Assembly (NCBI GenBank): GCA_022763825.1
Contig: JALEQX010000071.1
Location: forward strand, 1-64,000
Length of the DNA: 64,000 bases
Source: Oscillospiraceae bacterium
GTDB taxonomy: Bacteria > Bacillota > Clostridia > Oscillospirales > Acutalibacteraceae
Reading direction: 5' to 3'
Shown here: positions 18,262-27,108 of the stretch, piece after piece
Layout: every line of letters starts with the position of its first letter
Position numbering within the stretch: position 1 is the stretch's first letter
The notes under the pieces: model-generated
What the model was told of the DNA's origin: nothing
The model's database searches: none
Seen by the model: only the letters and a program-made list of their open reading frames with translations
Made by a program: the position numbers and the translations under genes

Positions 18262-21200
18262 TTATTCTACCGATTTTAATGATTCGACCATGCTGATTTT
18301 CTTCATCTTGCCGTGCATGATAAAGTTTACGAGAACCGCGAACAGAACGGTTATTCCGACCGCGATAAGGTAATCGTACCAAATGATATTCTGTACGAAC
18401 ATAATAGCGTCGACCTTAACGTACTCTATCATTATTTTATGAAGTCCGATACCGCCGAAAATACCGATAACAATTCCGAGAATCGTGAGAATCACATTTT
18501 CTCTGTAAATATAATTCGATACCTCCATGTCGGTAAATCCGAGAACCTTTATCGTCGCAAGCTCCCTGTGGCGTTCCGCAATATTAATATTCGTAAGATT
18601 ATAAAGAACTACAAACGCGAGCACTCCCGCCGCGACAATGAATATCATTATAATAATTCCGACGATATTTATAACCTTTTCGAACGAGTTTATCGTATCG
18701 GACTGGAACGCGACCGCATTTATACTGTCGTATTTCATGAGGTCGGAATTAAACTGCGCCTTAGCCGTGGCAATATCGGCTGAATTCCTTACGCTGTCAC
18801 CGAACGAACCTATCGCATACGAAAACGACGGAGCGGACGAGAATACGGACTTATAGTAATTCGGACTCATGTAAATATATTGGAACGTATAGTTTTCCGT
18901 GATTCCCGCAACAGTGATATATTTGCGTTCTCCGGAATCATTCTCGACCCATACGCTGTCACCGACAGAAACGTTCGCGTCCTTTGCAAAAGCCTCCGTC
19001 ACAATCGCGCCCGAATCGTCAAGCTTTAAACTCTCGCCTGTTTTTCTGTTTCTTAAATTCTTATATCCGTCAAGGTAATTCGAATCCTCGGGAACGAACA
19101 GATAAACGTCCATTATTTTATCGGATTCGTCGGACGATCCGCTGACGGACTGAACGGATGTAAGCATGAGAGAACCTACCCTGTCGTCGGAAGCCAAAGC
19201 ATTGAGCAGTTCGGAATTCGATCTCGTCTGCGGTGAATCGAACACGAGCTGATAGTCGTAATTATCAACGCCGTTTTCGCCGTACTGTCTGCTCATAACC
19301 GATTTAAGCGACGTAAAGAATCCTATACTGCCGAGAATCAGACTCATACATCCGGCTATACCGACTACGGTCATAAAGAAACGAGTCTTGTTTCTGGCTA
19401 AGTTACGCGCCGTAACCTTTGAGGTGAAGTTAAGATGTTTCCATATAAATCCGATTTTTTCAAGCAGAACTCTCCTGCCCGCTTTCGGGGGCTTAGGTCT
19501 CATAAGAAGCGCAGTACGCGAGGAAATCTCACGCATACAGCACACCCACGCCGACCCCATGGTAACAAGCAGAGAAATTCCCATACCGAGAATTATATAG
19601 ACGACCGGGAATGTTATTATCAATTCGGGCATGGAGAACATTACGGAGTACGCCTTGAATATGGCTATCGGCATACCGTATATGCCCGCCGTTACGCCTA
19701 TTGCGGAGCCTATAAAGCTTGAAAAAAATGCGTAAAGCATATATTTTGAAATTATCGCCGAAGAACTGTAACCTATCGCCTTGAGAGTACCCATTTGGGT
19801 GCGTTCCTCCTCGACCATTCTCGTCATTGTTACGAGACATACGAGAGTCGCGACTATAAAGAAGAATACCGGAAATACGTTTGAAAGAACGCTTACCGTG
19901 TTAACCGCGTCGATATATGACGAATAGCCGGGCGTGTCGTATCTGTCGAAAACCGTCCACGAAGCGGACGGCAGATTATCGAGAAGCTTCTGCGCGCTCT
20001 TAATTGAATTCTCGGCGGCAAGAAGCTGTTTCTCTCCCTGCGTGCTTTGATTTACATATTCGGTTGTCGCTTTGTCAAGATACGTCTGCGCGTTTGCAAT
20101 AACCATCTTTAAACTGTCAAGACTGTTTTCGCCCGAATTCTCCGAAATCATAAGCTCGACCTGCGCGAGGGTAAGATTCGACTTACCGATCTGAAGCTGA
20201 TCGTAATACGACTGAAGCGCATCGGCGGCCGATTTAAGCTCAGCTTTTTTCGTATTCCAAAGCTCCTCTTTTTCATCGTAAGCGACCTGCGCAAGGTCAA
20301 CCTTTGCCTGCGCGTCGGTAAGTTCCTTATTGGCTGTTGTCAGAGCCTCCTCCGCGACGGCAAGCTGAACCTTATACTCGGTAAGCTGTGTCTGGAGCAG
20401 AGTGTTGGCTTCGCTCGCTATTCCCTGCGCCGACTGCGACTTTATCGCGTTGTAAATTTCGGGATACGCGTTCTTAATAACGGCTAAAATGCTGTTTACC
20501 TGGTCAGAATCCATAGAGGAATTCTGATAATCCTTCAGCTGCTTTAAAACCGTCTCGGTTGACGCTATCAGCTGTTTCATTGTAGTTACGGTTGTTGTCG
20601 CGTTGTCAACGGTGCTCTGCGACGTTGATATCGCTCTGTCTGCCGTATCGAGAGCCGTTTTTGCTTTATTTAACTCCGTGCGTTTTTCTTCAAGCTCGTT
20701 GTTTTTCGTATTATATTCCGCAAGCAAACGGCTGTACTGCTCGACGGAGGAATAATAATTGGATTCGTTTCCCGAATATTCGTCCGCGGCAAGACCGTAT
20801 TTGCCCGCAAATTCTTCAACGGCTTCTTTATATGCACCGTCGGGATCGTCTACGTAATGCTGATATTTTGCGATCTGTTCTTTAGCTTCTCTGATTTTTT
20901 TGTCGAAATTATCTTTCGCCGTCTTATACTCCGCAGTTGCAGCCGTGATTTTACCGGGCAGGCTCGCCGCGAGATCGGCAACGCGCACGTTGATTCTGCC
21001 CGCGGATATTTCGCTTATCTTATCCGCGACGGGCTTTAACATATCGGTATATTCCTGTGAAAACGGATCGTAATTTTCACTTGAAGCAACCTTTATATAA
21101 GCCTCGGTGTAATAATCCGTCGAAAACGCTGTATCGGGAATAATGATAAACGTACCGATTTTACCGCTTCCGACAAGCGAGTTTCCGCGTTCGTACGAAA

Positions 21201-21819
21201 GGTAATAAGGCGAACGGATAATTCCGACAACGGTAAATTCCGTGACGTTAAGATCCGAAACGGACGCGCCGGAATCGCCCTCCAGACTTATTTTAGCTCC
21301 TATTTTAAAGCTGTCGGGAGTCGAAAGCGTACTCGCGTCGACGAGACATTCGTTGTCCGAGGTCGGATAGCTTCCCTCTATGAGCTGGGGACGGTTCATG
21401 AACGAGCCGTCGTCGGTTCCCGCCGATTTATACACGTAATTGAAATAATTTTCGAGCTGACTCATGCTCATGCCGTAAGCTCTCGTGCTTATCTGCGAGC
21501 CGTCTATGTCGATTTCGGGGCTTCCGTTTACGAACACGAGCGCGTCGGTAAATTTCGACGGCATAACGTACGATACATTTTCAACGTCTGAAATTGCCGA
21601 GATATCGTCGTCGGTCAGTCCGAGAGTCGAACGGACTCTCAAATCCATAAGATTATTCTCCGAAAAATACGTTTTCGCGGTCTCTTTCATATCGGGAACC
21701 GCGGCTTTCGCTCCTACAAAAATACCCGCGCCGAGCGCAATTATTATAATCAGCGACAGAAATCGGCTTTTCGTCCTGAATATCGTGCGGACTATTTCCC
21801 TTAATAATGCTCTGCTCAC
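18262..21819 (-). CDS. Giant FtsX-like ABC transporter permease with coiled-coil insert
   Basis: 1185 residues from GTG 21819, chosen because GGAGG lies seven bases upstream; an earlier in-frame TTG at 21852 lies inside the ATPase gene. A membrane helix near residues 20-40 is followed by a large extracytoplasmic region with a long coiled coil (about 290-610, rich in A/K/E/Q heptads). Next come two FtsX domains, one around 650-780 (VEEERTQMGTLKAIGYSS) and one at the C-terminus (AERHRELATIKVLGFT). This architecture matches large Gram-positive FtsX-family permeases of unknown substrate. The partner ATPase lies directly upstream, and the C-terminus ends KKISMVESLKSVE. Confidence 0.92.
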   Translation of the reverse strand: MSRALLREIVRTIFRTKSRFLSLIIIIALGAGIFVGAKAAVPDMKETAKTYFSENNLMDLRVRSTLGLTDDDISAISDVENVSYVMPSKFTDALVFVNGSPEIDIDGSQISTRAYGMSMSQLENYFNYVYKSAGTDDGSFMNRPQLIEGSYPTSDNECLVDASTLSTPDSFKIGAKISLEGDSGASVSDLNVTEFTVVGIIRSPYYLSYERGNSLVGSGKIGTFIIIPDTAFSTDYYTEAYIKVASSENYDPFSQEYTDMLKPVADKISEISAGRINVRVADLAASLPGKITAATAEYKTAKDNFDKKIREAKEQIAKYQHYVDDPDGAYKEAVEEFAGKYGLAADEYSGNESNYYSSVEQYSRLLAEYNTKNNELEEKRTELNKAKTALDTADRAISTSQSTVDNATTTVTTMKQLIASTETVLKQLKDYQNSSMDSDQVNSILAVIKNAYPEIYNAIKSQSAQGIASEANTLLQTQLTEYKVQLAVAEEALTTANKELTDAQAKVDLAQVAYDEKEELWNTKKAELKSAADALQSYYDQLQIGKSNLTLAQVELMISENSGENSLDSLKMVIANAQTYLDKATTEYVNQSTQGEKQLLAAENSIKSAQKLLDNLPSASWTVFDRYDTPGYSSYIDAVNTVSVLSNVFPVFFFIVATLVCLVTMTRMVEEERTQMGTLKAIGYSSSAIISKYMLYAFFSSFIGSAIGVTAGIYGMPIAIFKAYSVMFSMPELIITFPVVYIILGMGISLLVTMGSAWVCCMREISSRTALLMRPKPPKAGRRVLLEKIGFIWKHLNFTSKVTARNLARNKTRFFMTVVGIAGCMSLILGSIGFFTSLKSVMSRQYGENGVDNYDYQLVFDSPQTRSNSELLNALASDDRVGSLMLTSVQSVSGSSDESDKIMDVYLFVPEDSNYLDGYKNLRNRKTGESLKLDDSGAIVTEAFAKDANVSVGDSVWVENDSGERKYITVAGITENYTFQYIYMSPNYYKSVFSSAPSFSYAIGSFGDSVRNSADIATAKAQFNSDLMKYDSINAVAFQSDTINSFEKVINIVGIIIMIFIVAAGVLAFVVLYNLTNINIAERHRELATIKVLGFTDMEVSNYIYRENVILTILGIVIGIFGGIGLHKIMIEYVKVDAIMFVQNIIWYDYLIAVGITVLFAVLVNFIMHGKMKKISMVESLKSVE

Positions 21820-21832
21820 TTTTCGGCCTCCG

Positions 21833-22534
21833 TTACCATTCGATCTCGTCAACGCTTAAAGGCGTTTCGTTAATCTCAATCCTGTTTACCCTGCCGTTTT
21901 TCATTGTAATAACTCTGTCCGCGACGGGAGTCATCGCCTGGTTATGCGTAATAATAACGACCGTCATACCCGTTTCACGGCACGTTTTTAAAAGGAGTTT
22001 GATTATCTCTCGTCCCGTGTTGTAGTCGAGTGCGCCCGTAGGCTCGTCGCACAGCAGAAGTTTCGGGTTTTTCGCAAGGGCGCGCGCTATCGCGACCCTC
22101 TGCTGTTCGCCGCCCGAAAGCTGTGACGGGAAGTTGTCCATTCTGTCGCCGAGTCCGACTCTTTCGAGAACTCTTACGGGATCGAGCGACTTCGTGCTTA
22201 TCTGCGAGGCAAGCTCGACGTTTTCAAGAGCCGTAAGATTCGGGACAAGGTTATAAAACTGAAATACGAATCCGACGTCGTAACGTCTGTATGCCGTGAG
22301 TTTTTTCTCATTGAACGTATTAATAAGTTCGCCGCCGACTCTGACTTTGCCGTCGTCGCATTCGTCGATTCCGCCGAGAATGTTGAGTACGGTTGTTTTA
22401 CCCGCGCCCGACGCGCCGACGATCATGCAGAATTCGCCCTGTTCTATATCGAACGAAACTCCGTCCGCGGCGTTTACGGAAACGTCGCCCGTGCTGTAAT
22501 GTTTATAAACAGATCTCATTTCAATAAATGCCAT
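21833..22534 (-). CDS. ABC transporter ATP-binding protein (MacB/LolD type)
   Basis: 233 residues, the usual size. Walker A is GASGAGKTT, the Q-loop region is [12 protein letters not shown], the signature is [15 protein letters not shown], and Walker B is [12 protein letters not shown], the LolD/MacB/FtsE-type form. It follows the PBP gene by 12 bases and precedes its FtsX-type permease by 13 bases. Such pairs act as mechanotransmission or export machines rather than as importers; whether this one serves cell-wall synthesis is inference from the neighbouring PBP and FtsW genes. Confidence 0.95.
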   Translation of the reverse strand: MAFIEMRSVYKHYSTGDVSVNAADGVSFDIEQGEFCMIVGASGAGKTTVLNILGGIDECDDGKVRVGGELINTFNEKKLTAYRRYDVGFVFQFYNLVPNLTALENVELASQISTKSLDPVRVLERVGLGDRMDNFPSQLSGGEQQRVAIARALAKNPKLLLCDEPTGALDYNTGREIIKLLLKTCRETGMTVVIITHNQAMTPVADRVITMKNGRVNRIEINETPLSVDEIEW

Positions 22535-22546
22535 TGATAAAACTCC

Positions 22547-23911
22547 TTATTCAATACTCGAAAGAACCTTTGCAATAACGGGTCCGGCATTCGCAAGTCC
22601 CCCGCCCGCGTTTTCTACAACTGCGACAAATGCGTACGGGAAGTTTTCATCCTGTGAAAAGCCAACGAACCATGCGTGCGGTTTTTTATCGTCTCCGACT
22701 TCGGCGGTACCCGTCTTTCCGCAGAGGGTAAGGTCTCCGAAGCGGTAATCACCGTAATAATTTTCAACGTTCGAACGAAGAAGTGTTTTCATCGTCGAAG
22801 CTGTCGACGGAGATATGTTAATCCCCGAATCTTTATTTTCATTTTTATAAACGACGTTTCCCTTTTCGCTCGAAACCGACTCTACGAAATACGGTGTTAC
22901 GCTTTTACCGCCGTTGGCAATCGCGCCCATATAAAGCATCATCGAATACGGATTTATAAGCGTCGTATACTGTCCTATGCCCGCCCAGCCGAGATCGGCT
23001 TTGCTTATTCCGCCGTCGAGTTTGAAACGGCTTGAGGAAGTGTCTACCCTGCTCGAATTATACGATTTGCCCATGCCGGTCTGTTCGAACGCGGCGGCAA
23101 GTTTTTCACTTCCGAGTTCGTCGGCAATCTGAGCAAAAGCCGAGTTGCACGAACAGTTCAGAGCCTGTTCAAAAGTCACGGTGCCGTGAACGTCGTTGCA
23201 TATAACCTTGCCGTCACCCGAATCGTACTCGCCCGTACATTCAAAAGTCCGCGTAAATATATCACCGATATTTTCGACGGCGGCGAGCGCGGTCACGGTT
23301 TTAAACGTGGAACCGGGAACGTAAAGACCGTTAAAAAGTCTGTTTATATATATTCCGTCATATTTTCCGGAGTCGTCGGTATCAATATCGCCGGGCTTAT
23401 TGAGTATATCGAATGCCGGAGAAGAAACCGCGCATATAATCTCGCCCGTTTTGTAATTATAAACTCCTACGGTGCCTTTTCTGCCGTCGAGCGCTTTATA
23501 CGCGGTAACGCAGAGATTCGCGTCAAGCGTCAGCTTCATTGAATTCTTATCCTCCGCGTTTACGCCGAAAATAAGGCTGTAACCGGAAAGTTCCTTTTTA
23601 TAATTCGACTGTATTCCGTCGGAAATAAATCCGCTGTTGTCGCCGAGAATATGAAGCGTCGCCTTTCTTATATTTTTATCGTCCGAATAATATCTTTCGC
23701 CGTCTTTCGAGTACGACAGCACTTCGCCGTTTCTGTCGTATATGTCGCCTCCCGCAGTCAGAACGCCGTGAGAGAAGAGATGATTGTTTGCGGTTTTTAA
23801 AGCGTATTCCTCGGCATGGGTAAATACCGAAAAAATGAGCAGAAGCGCAGCGGCGGTAAATACGACAGCGAGAACGGCTATAATAAATACACGTTTATTA
23901 ATCGTCTTCAT
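22547..23911 (-). CDS. Class B penicillin-binding protein (transpeptidase)
   Basis: 454 residues with one N-terminal membrane helix (about 8-30). The transpeptidase motifs are complete: STFK in GLYVPGSTFKTVTAL, SCN in ALNCSCNSAFAQ, and KTGT in LCGKTGTAEVGDDKKPHAWF. It is short for a class B PBP and lacks PASTA domains, resembling PbpA-type enzymes that partner with a neighbouring RodA/FtsW. Its ATG overlaps the FtsW-like stop codon (ATGA), so the glycosyltransferase and transpeptidase are coupled, as expected for an interacting pair. Confidence 0.94.
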   Translation of the reverse strand: MKTINKRVFIIAVLAVVFTAAALLLIFSVFTHAEEYALKTANNHLFSHGVLTAGGDIYDRNGEVLSYSKDGERYYSDDKNIRKATLHILGDNSGFISDGIQSNYKKELSGYSLIFGVNAEDKNSMKLTLDANLCVTAYKALDGRKGTVGVYNYKTGEIICAVSSPAFDILNKPGDIDTDDSGKYDGIYINRLFNGLYVPGSTFKTVTALAAVENIGDIFTRTFECTGEYDSGDGKVICNDVHGTVTFEQALNCSCNSAFAQIADELGSEKLAAAFEQTGMGKSYNSSRVDTSSSRFKLDGGISKADLGWAGIGQYTTLINPYSMMLYMGAIANGGKSVTPYFVESVSSEKGNVVYKNENKDSGINISPSTASTMKTLLRSNVENYYGDYRFGDLTLCGKTGTAEVGDDKKPHAWFVGFSQDENFPYAFVAVVENAGGGLANAGPVIAKVLSSIE

Positions 23912-25197
23912 CTCTTACCCGCCTTCTTTCTCGAAAAAAGTCCGGGATAGCTTCTCGAATCGGCCGCTTTTATAAACGCGAGCAGTCCCCACGCGCATAT
24001 CATGCTCGAGCCTCCCCTGCTTATAAACGGAAGAGTGACGCCCGTCATCGGCAGAAAATCCGTCACGCCGAATACATTTAAAGCAGTCTGAATAAGAAGC
24101 ATTCCGGCGGCGGCGCACGAAGCTATGGAGAAAAACGTACTGCGCGCGTATTTTGCATTATACACGGCATAAACGCTCAGAGCAACAATTGTAAATACAA
24201 CGAGAAACGCGGTAAGCATGCCCATCTCCTCGCCCATGAGTCCGAATACGAGATCCTCGCTCGCGGCAAAAACATTTCGAAGATATCCCTTGCCGAGACC
24301 TACTCCGAAAAATCCGCCCGAGGCAAAGTAGATAAGCGTCCTTGTCTGCTGATATCCCGAGGAGTTCATATACTCCCAGATGTGTCTGTAATTCTGAAAT
24401 CTCGATAAAACATAGGGTTTTACCGTTATAATAAGTATTCCGCCCAAAAGCGCGGCGGCTCCTATTAAGAATATCGTTTTTATATCTCCCGAACGCATGA
24501 AAGCTATGAGAATAAACGTTGCAAAAAATATGAGCGCCGTTCCGAAATCGAACATCAAAAACAGCAGTCCCACGCACGCGACGGAAAACGCTATATACGA
24601 AAGAAGTGAACGTGTATTCTGTAATTTATCAAGGGTAGCCGCTCCGACATATATAAACGCAAGTTTGACTATCTCCGAAGGCTGAATCGAAATGCCGTGA
24701 AAATAAACCCAGTTTTTAGCTCCGTTTATGGGTTCTGCAATGAGATATGTAAGTCCCAGCAGTCCTATGGCGGCAATAGCCATCGGTATACGCATATACG
24801 CCGTCCGCTTCGTATCCCGCATGAACTGAACCATTACGATAAACATTATGAGTCCCGCAATTACGGCGATAAACTGAACCTTGAGTTTTTCGGGCGACGC
24901 GCCCGCCGTCAGAAACAAACTTACAGACGAGAGGGTAAACGCGGTCATTTCGATTCCTATATGCGAATTAATAACAATCGCAAACACAAAGAAATAGACC
25001 CACTCTATTATTGCATATGCGGAAAATATAATGACCGTTTCGGTAAAATACTCACTGTCGGAATCGTTTAAGAGCGTGAATGAAGCAAGAAGCTGAAACA
25101 TTGTAATACAAATCATTATAAGAAGGTTAACAAGTCCGTAAACGCTTCCCGGTCTGCCGTAGGACATTTTTACGCTCTTGGCGCCGTTTCTTTTCAT
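23908..25197 (-). CDS. FtsW/RodA/SpoVE family peptidoglycan glycosyltransferase
   Basis: SEDS-family polytopic membrane enzyme of 429 residues with about ten helices. Recognised blocks are GAKNWVYFHGISIQPSEIVKLAF, the GYQQ segment before TLIYFASGGFFGVGLGKG, the acidic loop SEDLVFGLMGEEMG, and GVTLPFISRGGSSM near the C-terminus. It polymerises lipid II together with a class B PBP, which is encoded immediately downstream. Its start overlaps the FHA gene stop. Whether it serves elongation, division or sporulation cannot be settled from sequence, so no symbol is given. Confidence 0.95.
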   Translation of the reverse strand: MKRNGAKSVKMSYGRPGSVYGLVNLLIMICITMFQLLASFTLLNDSDSEYFTETVIIFSAYAIIEWVYFFVFAIVINSHIGIEMTAFTLSSVSLFLTAGASPEKLKVQFIAVIAGLIMFIVMVQFMRDTKRTAYMRIPMAIAAIGLLGLTYLIAEPINGAKNWVYFHGISIQPSEIVKLAFIYVGAATLDKLQNTRSLLSYIAFSVACVGLLFLMFDFGTALIFFATFILIAFMRSGDIKTIFLIGAAALLGGILIITVKPYVLSRFQNYRHIWEYMNSSGYQQTRTLIYFASGGFFGVGLGKGYLRNVFAASEDLVFGLMGEEMGMLTAFLVVFTIVALSVYAVYNAKYARSTFFSIASCAAAGMLLIQTALNVFGVTDFLPMTGVTLPFISRGGSSMICAWGLLAFIKAADSRSYPGLFSRKKAGKR

Positions 25198-25730
25198 CTT
25201 GTTCTGCGCTCCCTTCTGCGTTCCGGAGTACCGGCGTTTCGTCCCGCGTTACCGCACGCTCTTTCATCCCGAGGCAGACGCCTTTTTGACACTTTGACAT
25301 TCTTGGCGCGTCCGCCCGAAGCGCGCGAAGCCGGCGGATCCCCGTCATAGAAAGTAAACTCGCCCGCGCCTATTTGTATAACGTCTCCGCTTTTAAGCTC
25401 GGACTTTTTATCAATCGCCTTTCCGTTTACGAACGTGCCGTACGACGAATGAGTATCGTATATCATCCATCCGTTCTGAGAATTCGACAACACCGCGTGA
25501 AAACGCGATACAGACATATACGTCAGCACGATATCGCATGTTTTAGCCTTGCCTATAGACGTTTCGGCATGGCTTATATCTATAAGTCCGCCGTCAAAAT
25601 CGTCTACAAGCGTCGCCTTTATCGTACGTTTCGCGGGGCGGATAAACAGCGAAACGACGGAAACGGTAAGAATTATAAGAAGCAATATAAACATGGCGGC
25701 TCTTATTACGAACGCTGTTGTAAACGTCAT
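25194..25730 (-). CDS. Membrane-anchored FHA-domain protein
   Basis: 178 residues with one N-terminal membrane helix (FVIRAAMFILLLIILTVSVVSLFI) and a forkhead-associated domain (about residues 50-130). The phosphothreonine-binding signature is seen as G-K..CDIVL, SVSRFHAVL and SSYGTFVNGKAI. The C-terminus is a basic Arg/Gly-rich tail. FHA domains read phosphothreonine made by Hanks-type kinases. None is encoded in this window. The arrangement FHA-FtsW/RodA-PBP resembles the fhaB-rodA-pbpA cluster of actinobacteria. GGGGAGG precedes the ATG. Confidence 0.9.
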   Translation of the reverse strand: MTFTTAFVIRAAMFILLLIILTVSVVSLFIRPAKRTIKATLVDDFDGGLIDISHAETSIGKAKTCDIVLTYMSVSRFHAVLSNSQNGWMIYDTHSSYGTFVNGKAIDKKSELKSGDVIQIGAGEFTFYDGDPPASRASGGRAKNVKVSKRRLPRDERACGNAGRNAGTPERRRERRTR

Positions 25731-25771
25731 ATAAATTTCCTCCCCGGATATCTTTAAAGCAATACATATAT

Positions 25772-25800
25772 ATAATATAATTATTTATAAGAAAAGTCAA
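25772..25800 (-). promoter_or_regulatory. Promoter of the FHA/FtsW/PBP/ABC operon
   Basis: On the minus strand TTGACT (25800-25795) and TATTAT (25777-25772) are 17 bases apart, about 40 bases before the FHA start. Confidence 0.7.
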
Positions 25801-25832
25801 CAAATTTAAAATTATTATAATAATTTCAAATA

Positions 25833-25862
25833 TTGACTTGAATGATAATAAGAGTGTATAAT
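25833..25862 (+). promoter_or_regulatory. Promoter of galM
   Basis: TTGACT (25833-25838) and TATAAT (25857-25862) with an 18-base spacer, 31 bases before the ATG. It faces away from the FHA promoter. Confidence 0.75.
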
Positions 25863-25893
25863 ATGTATCAATAATAAACTCGGAGGCTTGATT

Positions 25894-26940
25894 ATGTCTG
25901 TAAAAACAATACCTTTCGGAGAAAAACCGAACGGAGAAAAAGTAGAAAAATATATTATAGAAAATAAAAACGGTGTAAAAGCGGGAATTCTCACCCTCGG
26001 AGCAACGCTTGCCGATATGATAGTAATGGACAAGAATTCAAACGAAAGAGACGTTTGTTTGGGTTTTGATAATCTCGGCGATTATCTTACGCTTTGGGAT
26101 TATCAGGGCGCGGTCGTAGGTCCGTGCGCAAACAGAATCGGGGGCGCGTCATTTGAAATCGACGAAAAAAAATACGCCGTAACCGCAAATGAAAAAGGCA
26201 TAACATGTCTTCACTCCGCAGGTGAATTCAACAACGCCGTATGGAACGCGAAAATTTTAAACGACAAGTCAGTTGCCTTTACATATAGAAGTCCGGACGG
26301 AGTGAACGGTTTCCCCGGAAATATCGACGCAAAAGTTACATATACTCTTTCGGACAATGACGAACTGAGCATAGACTACGAGGCTGTTTCAGACAAAAAA
26401 ACGCCTATAAACCTTACGAATCACGCATATTTTAACTTAAACGGATACGACGGCGGAGATATACTCTCGCATACGCTGAAACTCAACTGTTCGCATTTCA
26501 CCCCGGTTGACAGAAACAGCATTCCCACAGGCGAAATACGTGATGTAAAGGGCACACCCTTTGCATTTAATACAGCAAAAAAAATAGGCTCCGACATTAA
26601 CGCAAATGACGAACAGCTCATATTTACGGGCGGATTCGACCACAATTTCTGTATAGACGGATTCGACGGTTCATTAAGAGAAGCCGCCGAGGCGTACAGC
26701 GAAAAGTCGGGCATATGTCTCAATGTTTTCACGACTCTCCCGGGCGTTCAGTTCTATGCGGGCAATTTCCTTAAAGGCGACAAGGGCAAAAACGGAGTTC
26801 CGATGAATTACAGAAGCGGATTCTGCCTCGAAACTCAGTTTTACCCCGACAGCGTAAACAGACCGGAATTTCCCTCATGTATATTTGACGCGGGCAAAAA
26901 ATATACTTCAAAAACGGTATTTAAATTCTCTGTAAAATAA
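25894..26940 (+). CDS. galM: Aldose 1-epimerase (galactose mutarotase)
   Basis: Interconverts alpha and beta anomers of aldoses in the cytoplasm. The protein has 348 residues, a normal family size. Family features are FGEKPNGEKVEKY at the start, GPCANRIGGASF (substrate-binding Asn-Arg), NLTNHAYFNLNG (catalytic His region), HNFCID, and the catalytic glutamate near FCLETQFYPDSVN. The ATG at 25894 has CGGAGG seven bases upstream, so the earlier TTG at 25888 is not needed. It is monocistronic, with its own promoter and terminator, and no galactose or Leloir genes adjoin it. Confidence 0.95.
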   Translation: MSVKTIPFGEKPNGEKVEKYIIENKNGVKAGILTLGATLADMIVMDKNSNERDVCLGFDNLGDYLTLWDYQGAVVGPCANRIGGASFEIDEKKYAVTANEKGITCLHSAGEFNNAVWNAKILNDKSVAFTYRSPDGVNGFPGNIDAKVTYTLSDNDELSIDYEAVSDKKTPINLTNHAYFNLNGYDGGDILSHTLKLNCSHFTPVDRNSIPTGEIRDVKGTPFAFNTAKKIGSDINANDEQLIFTGGFDHNFCIDGFDGSLREAAEAYSEKSGICLNVFTTLPGVQFYAGNFLKGDKGKNGVPMNYRSGFCLETQFYPDSVNRPEFPSCIFDAGKKYTSKTVFKFSVK

Positions 26941-26974
26941 ATTTAAGAGTATTTTAAGGACATAAAACTATAAT

Positions 26975-27008
26975 CAAAGTCGGAGCGTTATGTACGTTCC
27001 GGCTTTTT
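26975..27008 (+). terminator. Terminator of galM
   Basis: AAAGTCGGAGCG pairs with CGTTCCGGCTTT around TTATGTA, followed by a T-run. Confidence 0.8.
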
Positions 27009-27025
27009 GTTTACATATTTTTAAC

Positions 27026-27054
27026 TTGACTTAATATTTTTATTATTATATTAT
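27026..27054 (+). promoter_or_regulatory. Promoter for the 27-33 kb genes
   Basis: TTGACT (27026-27031) and TATTAT (27049-27054), 17-base spacer, about 55 bases before the ATG at 27109. Confidence 0.65.
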
Positions 27055-27108
27055 TATAGTAGTAGGCTGCTTAGCGGGACAGGCTTCAGCCCGATAGGAG
27101 AAGATTTT

